From the NCBI GenBank assembly GCA_023424015.1, contig JAFAEM010000044.1, positions 1 through 7,756 of the forward strand: DNA of 7,756 nt, written 5' to 3'. The translations under genes and the position numbers were made by a program. Of the stretch, positions 6,993 to 7,756 are shown piece by piece. Origin of the DNA: Bacteroidota bacterium. Lineage in GTDB: Bacteria > Bacteroidota > Bacteroidia > Chitinophagales > Chitinophagaceae. Numbering within the stretch: position 1 is the stretch's first letter; each line of letters starts with the position of its first letter. The notes under the pieces are model-generated. The model made no database searches. It saw nothing but the letters and a program-made list of their open reading frames with translations, and was not told where the DNA came from.

Positions 6993-7000
6993 CAAATATA
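6993..7000 (-). promoter_or_regulatory. Bacteroidota -7 promoter box TATATTTG for dut
   Basis: On the minus strand TATATTTG matches TAnnTTTG at every fixed position. It ends four bases before the dut ATG. The box normally ends about four bases before the start point, so transcription should begin within about one base of the ATG and give a leaderless mRNA. No TTTG or TTG lies 19-21 bases upstream; that region is decamer repeat. The same octamer occurs before ispF. Confidence 0.5.
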
Positions 7001-7017
7001 GGCTCAAGAGGGGAATA

Positions 7018-7077
7018 GGTGGATGAATGTGGTTGTAGATCGTTGACTGTAGTTGAAGATAGTTTAATATGGTTGAA
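7018..7077 (-). repeat. six-copy degenerate decamer tandem repeat upstream of dut
   Basis: Read on the minus strand from 7077 to 7018, the spacer between ispF and dut divides into six tens: TTCAACCATA, TTAAACTATC, TTCAACTACA, GTCAACGATC, TACAACCACA, TTCATCCACC. The consensus is TTCAACYAYM; the fourth (A), sixth (C) and eighth (A) positions are invariant and most others have one exception. The period is one helical turn. The array fills most of the 99-bp spacer and ends 17 bases before the dut -7 box. It has no plausible reading frame. Its origin and role are unknown to me. Confidence 0.65.
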
Positions 7078-7087
7078 GGTGGATTTA

Positions 7088-7567
7088 TTAGATTTTCTGC
7101 AACATCACTACGGCATGTGCCACGACTCCTTCTTCCCGGCCAACGAATCCCATTTTTTCTGTTGTGGTGGCTTTAATAGAAATGTCTCTCAGGGTAATAC
7201 CCGCTATCTGCGCGATGATACTACGCATCTGCTCAGTATATGGGCTGATCTTTGGCCGTTCGAGGCAAAGGGTAGTATCAATATTTACTACTGCATAACC
7301 TTCCTTTTTGATCAGCGCTATGGTGCGTTGCAGGAGTATTTTGCTATCGATATTTTTGTAGTTCATATCCGTATCAGGGAAATGAACGCCAATATCACCG
7401 AGACTCAGTGCGCCCAGCATGGCATCACAGATCGCATGCAGGAGCACATCAGCATCGCTGTGACCCACTGCGCCTTTTGTGTGCCCGATCTTAACACCAC
7501 CCAGCCAAAAATCATTGCCTTCTTTTAATTGATGGAAATCTACGCCAATACCGATGCGATAGGACAT
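7088..7567 (-). CDS. ispF: 2-C-methyl-D-erythritol 2,4-cyclodiphosphate synthase
   Basis: Cyclises CDP-methylerythritol 2-phosphate to the 2,4-cyclodiphosphate with release of CMP, the fifth step of the MEP isoprenoid pathway, as a cytoplasmic homotrimer. I start it at the ATG ending at 7567, giving 159 residues, the usual length. The in-frame ATG at 7591 would add eight residues (MHLKPKTT) and overlap the predicted -7 box. Zinc ligands are Asp10 and His12 (GVDFH) and His44 (SDADVLLHA); other motifs are LGDIGVHFPDTD (57-68), DTTLCLERPKI (97-107) for cytidine binding, and KATTTEKMGFVGREEG (132-147). It is a stand-alone IspF, not an IspD-IspF fusion. It is the first gene of the minus-strand run seen here, but dut has its own apparent promoter, so co-transcription is uncertain. 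Confidence 0.96.
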   Translation of the reverse strand: MSYRIGIGVDFHQLKEGNDFWLGGVKIGHTKGAVGHSDADVLLHAICDAMLGALSLGDIGVHFPDTDMNYKNIDSKILLQRTIALIKKEGYAVVNIDTTLCLERPKISPYTEQMRSIIAQIAGITLRDISIKATTTEKMGFVGREEGVVAHAVVMLQKI

Positions 7568-7588
7568 GGTTGTTTTTGGTTTTAGATG

Positions 7589-7596
7589 CAAATATA
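7589..7596 (-). promoter_or_regulatory. Bacteroidota -7 promoter box TATATTTG for ispF
   Basis: TATATTTG on the minus strand is a perfect TAnnTTTG match, ending 21 bases before the chosen ispF ATG. Predicted start is near 7585, giving a leader of about 18 bases. The expected -33 site (about 7616-7621) falls inside the CGTGAGN array and has no TTTG or TTG. The box argues against the longer ispF start at 7591, which lies inside it. Confidence 0.5.
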
Positions 7597-7598
7597 GT

Positions 7599-7668
7599 CG
7601 TCAGTCGTGAGGCGTGAGACGTGAGGCGTGAGTCGTGAGGCGTGAGACGTGAGTCGTGAGACGTGAGG
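7599..7668. repeat. ten-copy heptamer minisatellite CGTGAGN
   Basis: Seventy bases divide exactly into ten heptamers. Nine (7606-7668) are perfect CGTGAG followed by a variable base; the first (7599-7605, CGTCAGT) has one mismatch. The seventh bases in order are t g a g t g a t a g: never C, and never the same in neighbouring units. The array starts two bases beyond the ispF -7 box. Short tandem heptamers are known in other bacteria, for example the STRR repeats of filamentous cyanobacteria. The minus strand is open through the array because seven bases times three keep frame, but this is not evidence of coding. Confidence 0.9.
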
Positions 7669-7683
7669 TCGGGTTGCCAACAT

Positions 7684-7756
7684 GATACAGTATCCCACAT
7701 CCGGCATCCAGCATCCAGTATCCAGCATCCAGCATCCAGTATCCAGTATCCAGCAT
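7684..7756. repeat. second heptamer minisatellite YATCCAG, continuing past the window end
   Basis: From 7698 the sequence runs as CATCCGG then CATCCAG or TATCCAG units (starts 7705, 7712, 7719, 7726, 7733, 7740, 7747) and is cut at CAT by the window end. Two decayed units precede it: GATACAG (7684) and TATCCCA (7691), so the array degrades towards the CGTGAGN array. First bases from 7698 are c c c t c c t t c. Fifteen bases (7669-7683) separate the two arrays. The true copy number is unknown because the window ends inside it. Confidence 0.88.

Noticed and set aside
6735..7007. 90-residue minus-strand frame overlapping dut
   Set aside because: It is the neighbouring frame of dut, whose five dUTPase motifs are intact.
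7019..7528. 169-residue + strand open frame opposite ispF
   Set aside because: It starts in the decamer repeat and is the complement of the well-supported ispF gene, with no recognisable motif.
7568..7591. Longer start for IspF (eight extra residues)
   Set aside because: The start would lie inside the predicted -7 box, and the family normally begins about where MSYRIGIGVD does; the short form gives the usual 159 residues.
7512..7700. 62-residue minus-strand open frame with repeated SRLT/HDSRLT-like residues through the heptamer array
   Set aside because: The seven-residue protein periodicity is a by-product of a 7-bp DNA repeat staying in frame; it overlaps the ispF start and has no protein-like composition.
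7599..7756. CRISPR array
   Set aside because: The units are contiguous heptamers without unique spacers and no cas gene is present.

Overview
The window looks like an ordinary chromosomal stretch of a Bacteroidota bacterium, most likely of the Chitinophagaceae or a close relative. The evidence is the style of the proteins (a DUF4292 lipoprotein next to an EnvC-like protein, a Bacteroidota-type ArgH, exported proteins with Gln at +1), two perfect Bacteroidota -7 promoter boxes (TATATTTG), starts mostly without Shine-Dalgarno sequences, and heptamer minisatellites in the spacers. The family-level placement is an inference; the phylum is fairly secure.

Layout. Positions 1-48 may hold the tail of an upstream gene, possibly argE-like. 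A CTTCGTG-type inverted repeat (51-127) follows, then argH (162-1502, +), the last enzyme of arginine synthesis. Converging on it after 17 bp is a secreted M28 di-zinc peptidase (1520-2896, -). A 207-bp divergent spacer with a small inverted repeat separates that from bshA (3104-4237, +), the first enzyme of bacillithiol synthesis. After only 13 bp comes the end of a four-gene minus-strand run: ispF (7088-7567), dut (6545-6988), a DUF4292 lipoprotein (5656-6471) and an EnvC-like degenerate LytM protein (4251-5591). The last 189 bp (7568-7756) contain no gene. They hold a promoter box and two heptamer arrays, the second running off the window.

Function. All genes are housekeeping: arginine, isoprenoid precursors (MEP pathway), dUTP removal, low-molecular-weight thiol, and cell-envelope or septum maintenance, plus one exported peptidase. 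I see no defence island, phage, insertion sequence, CRISPR array, tRNA or rRNA, and no convincing undescribed multi-gene system.

The unexplained structure is in the spacers. The gaps around dut and ispF carry three kinds of tandem repeat (a six-copy decamer, a ten-copy CGTGAGN heptamer, and YATCCAG-like heptamers with a four-copy relative across the dut stop codon). Two of them abut Bacteroidota-type promoter boxes, and dut appears to be transcribed with essentially no leader.
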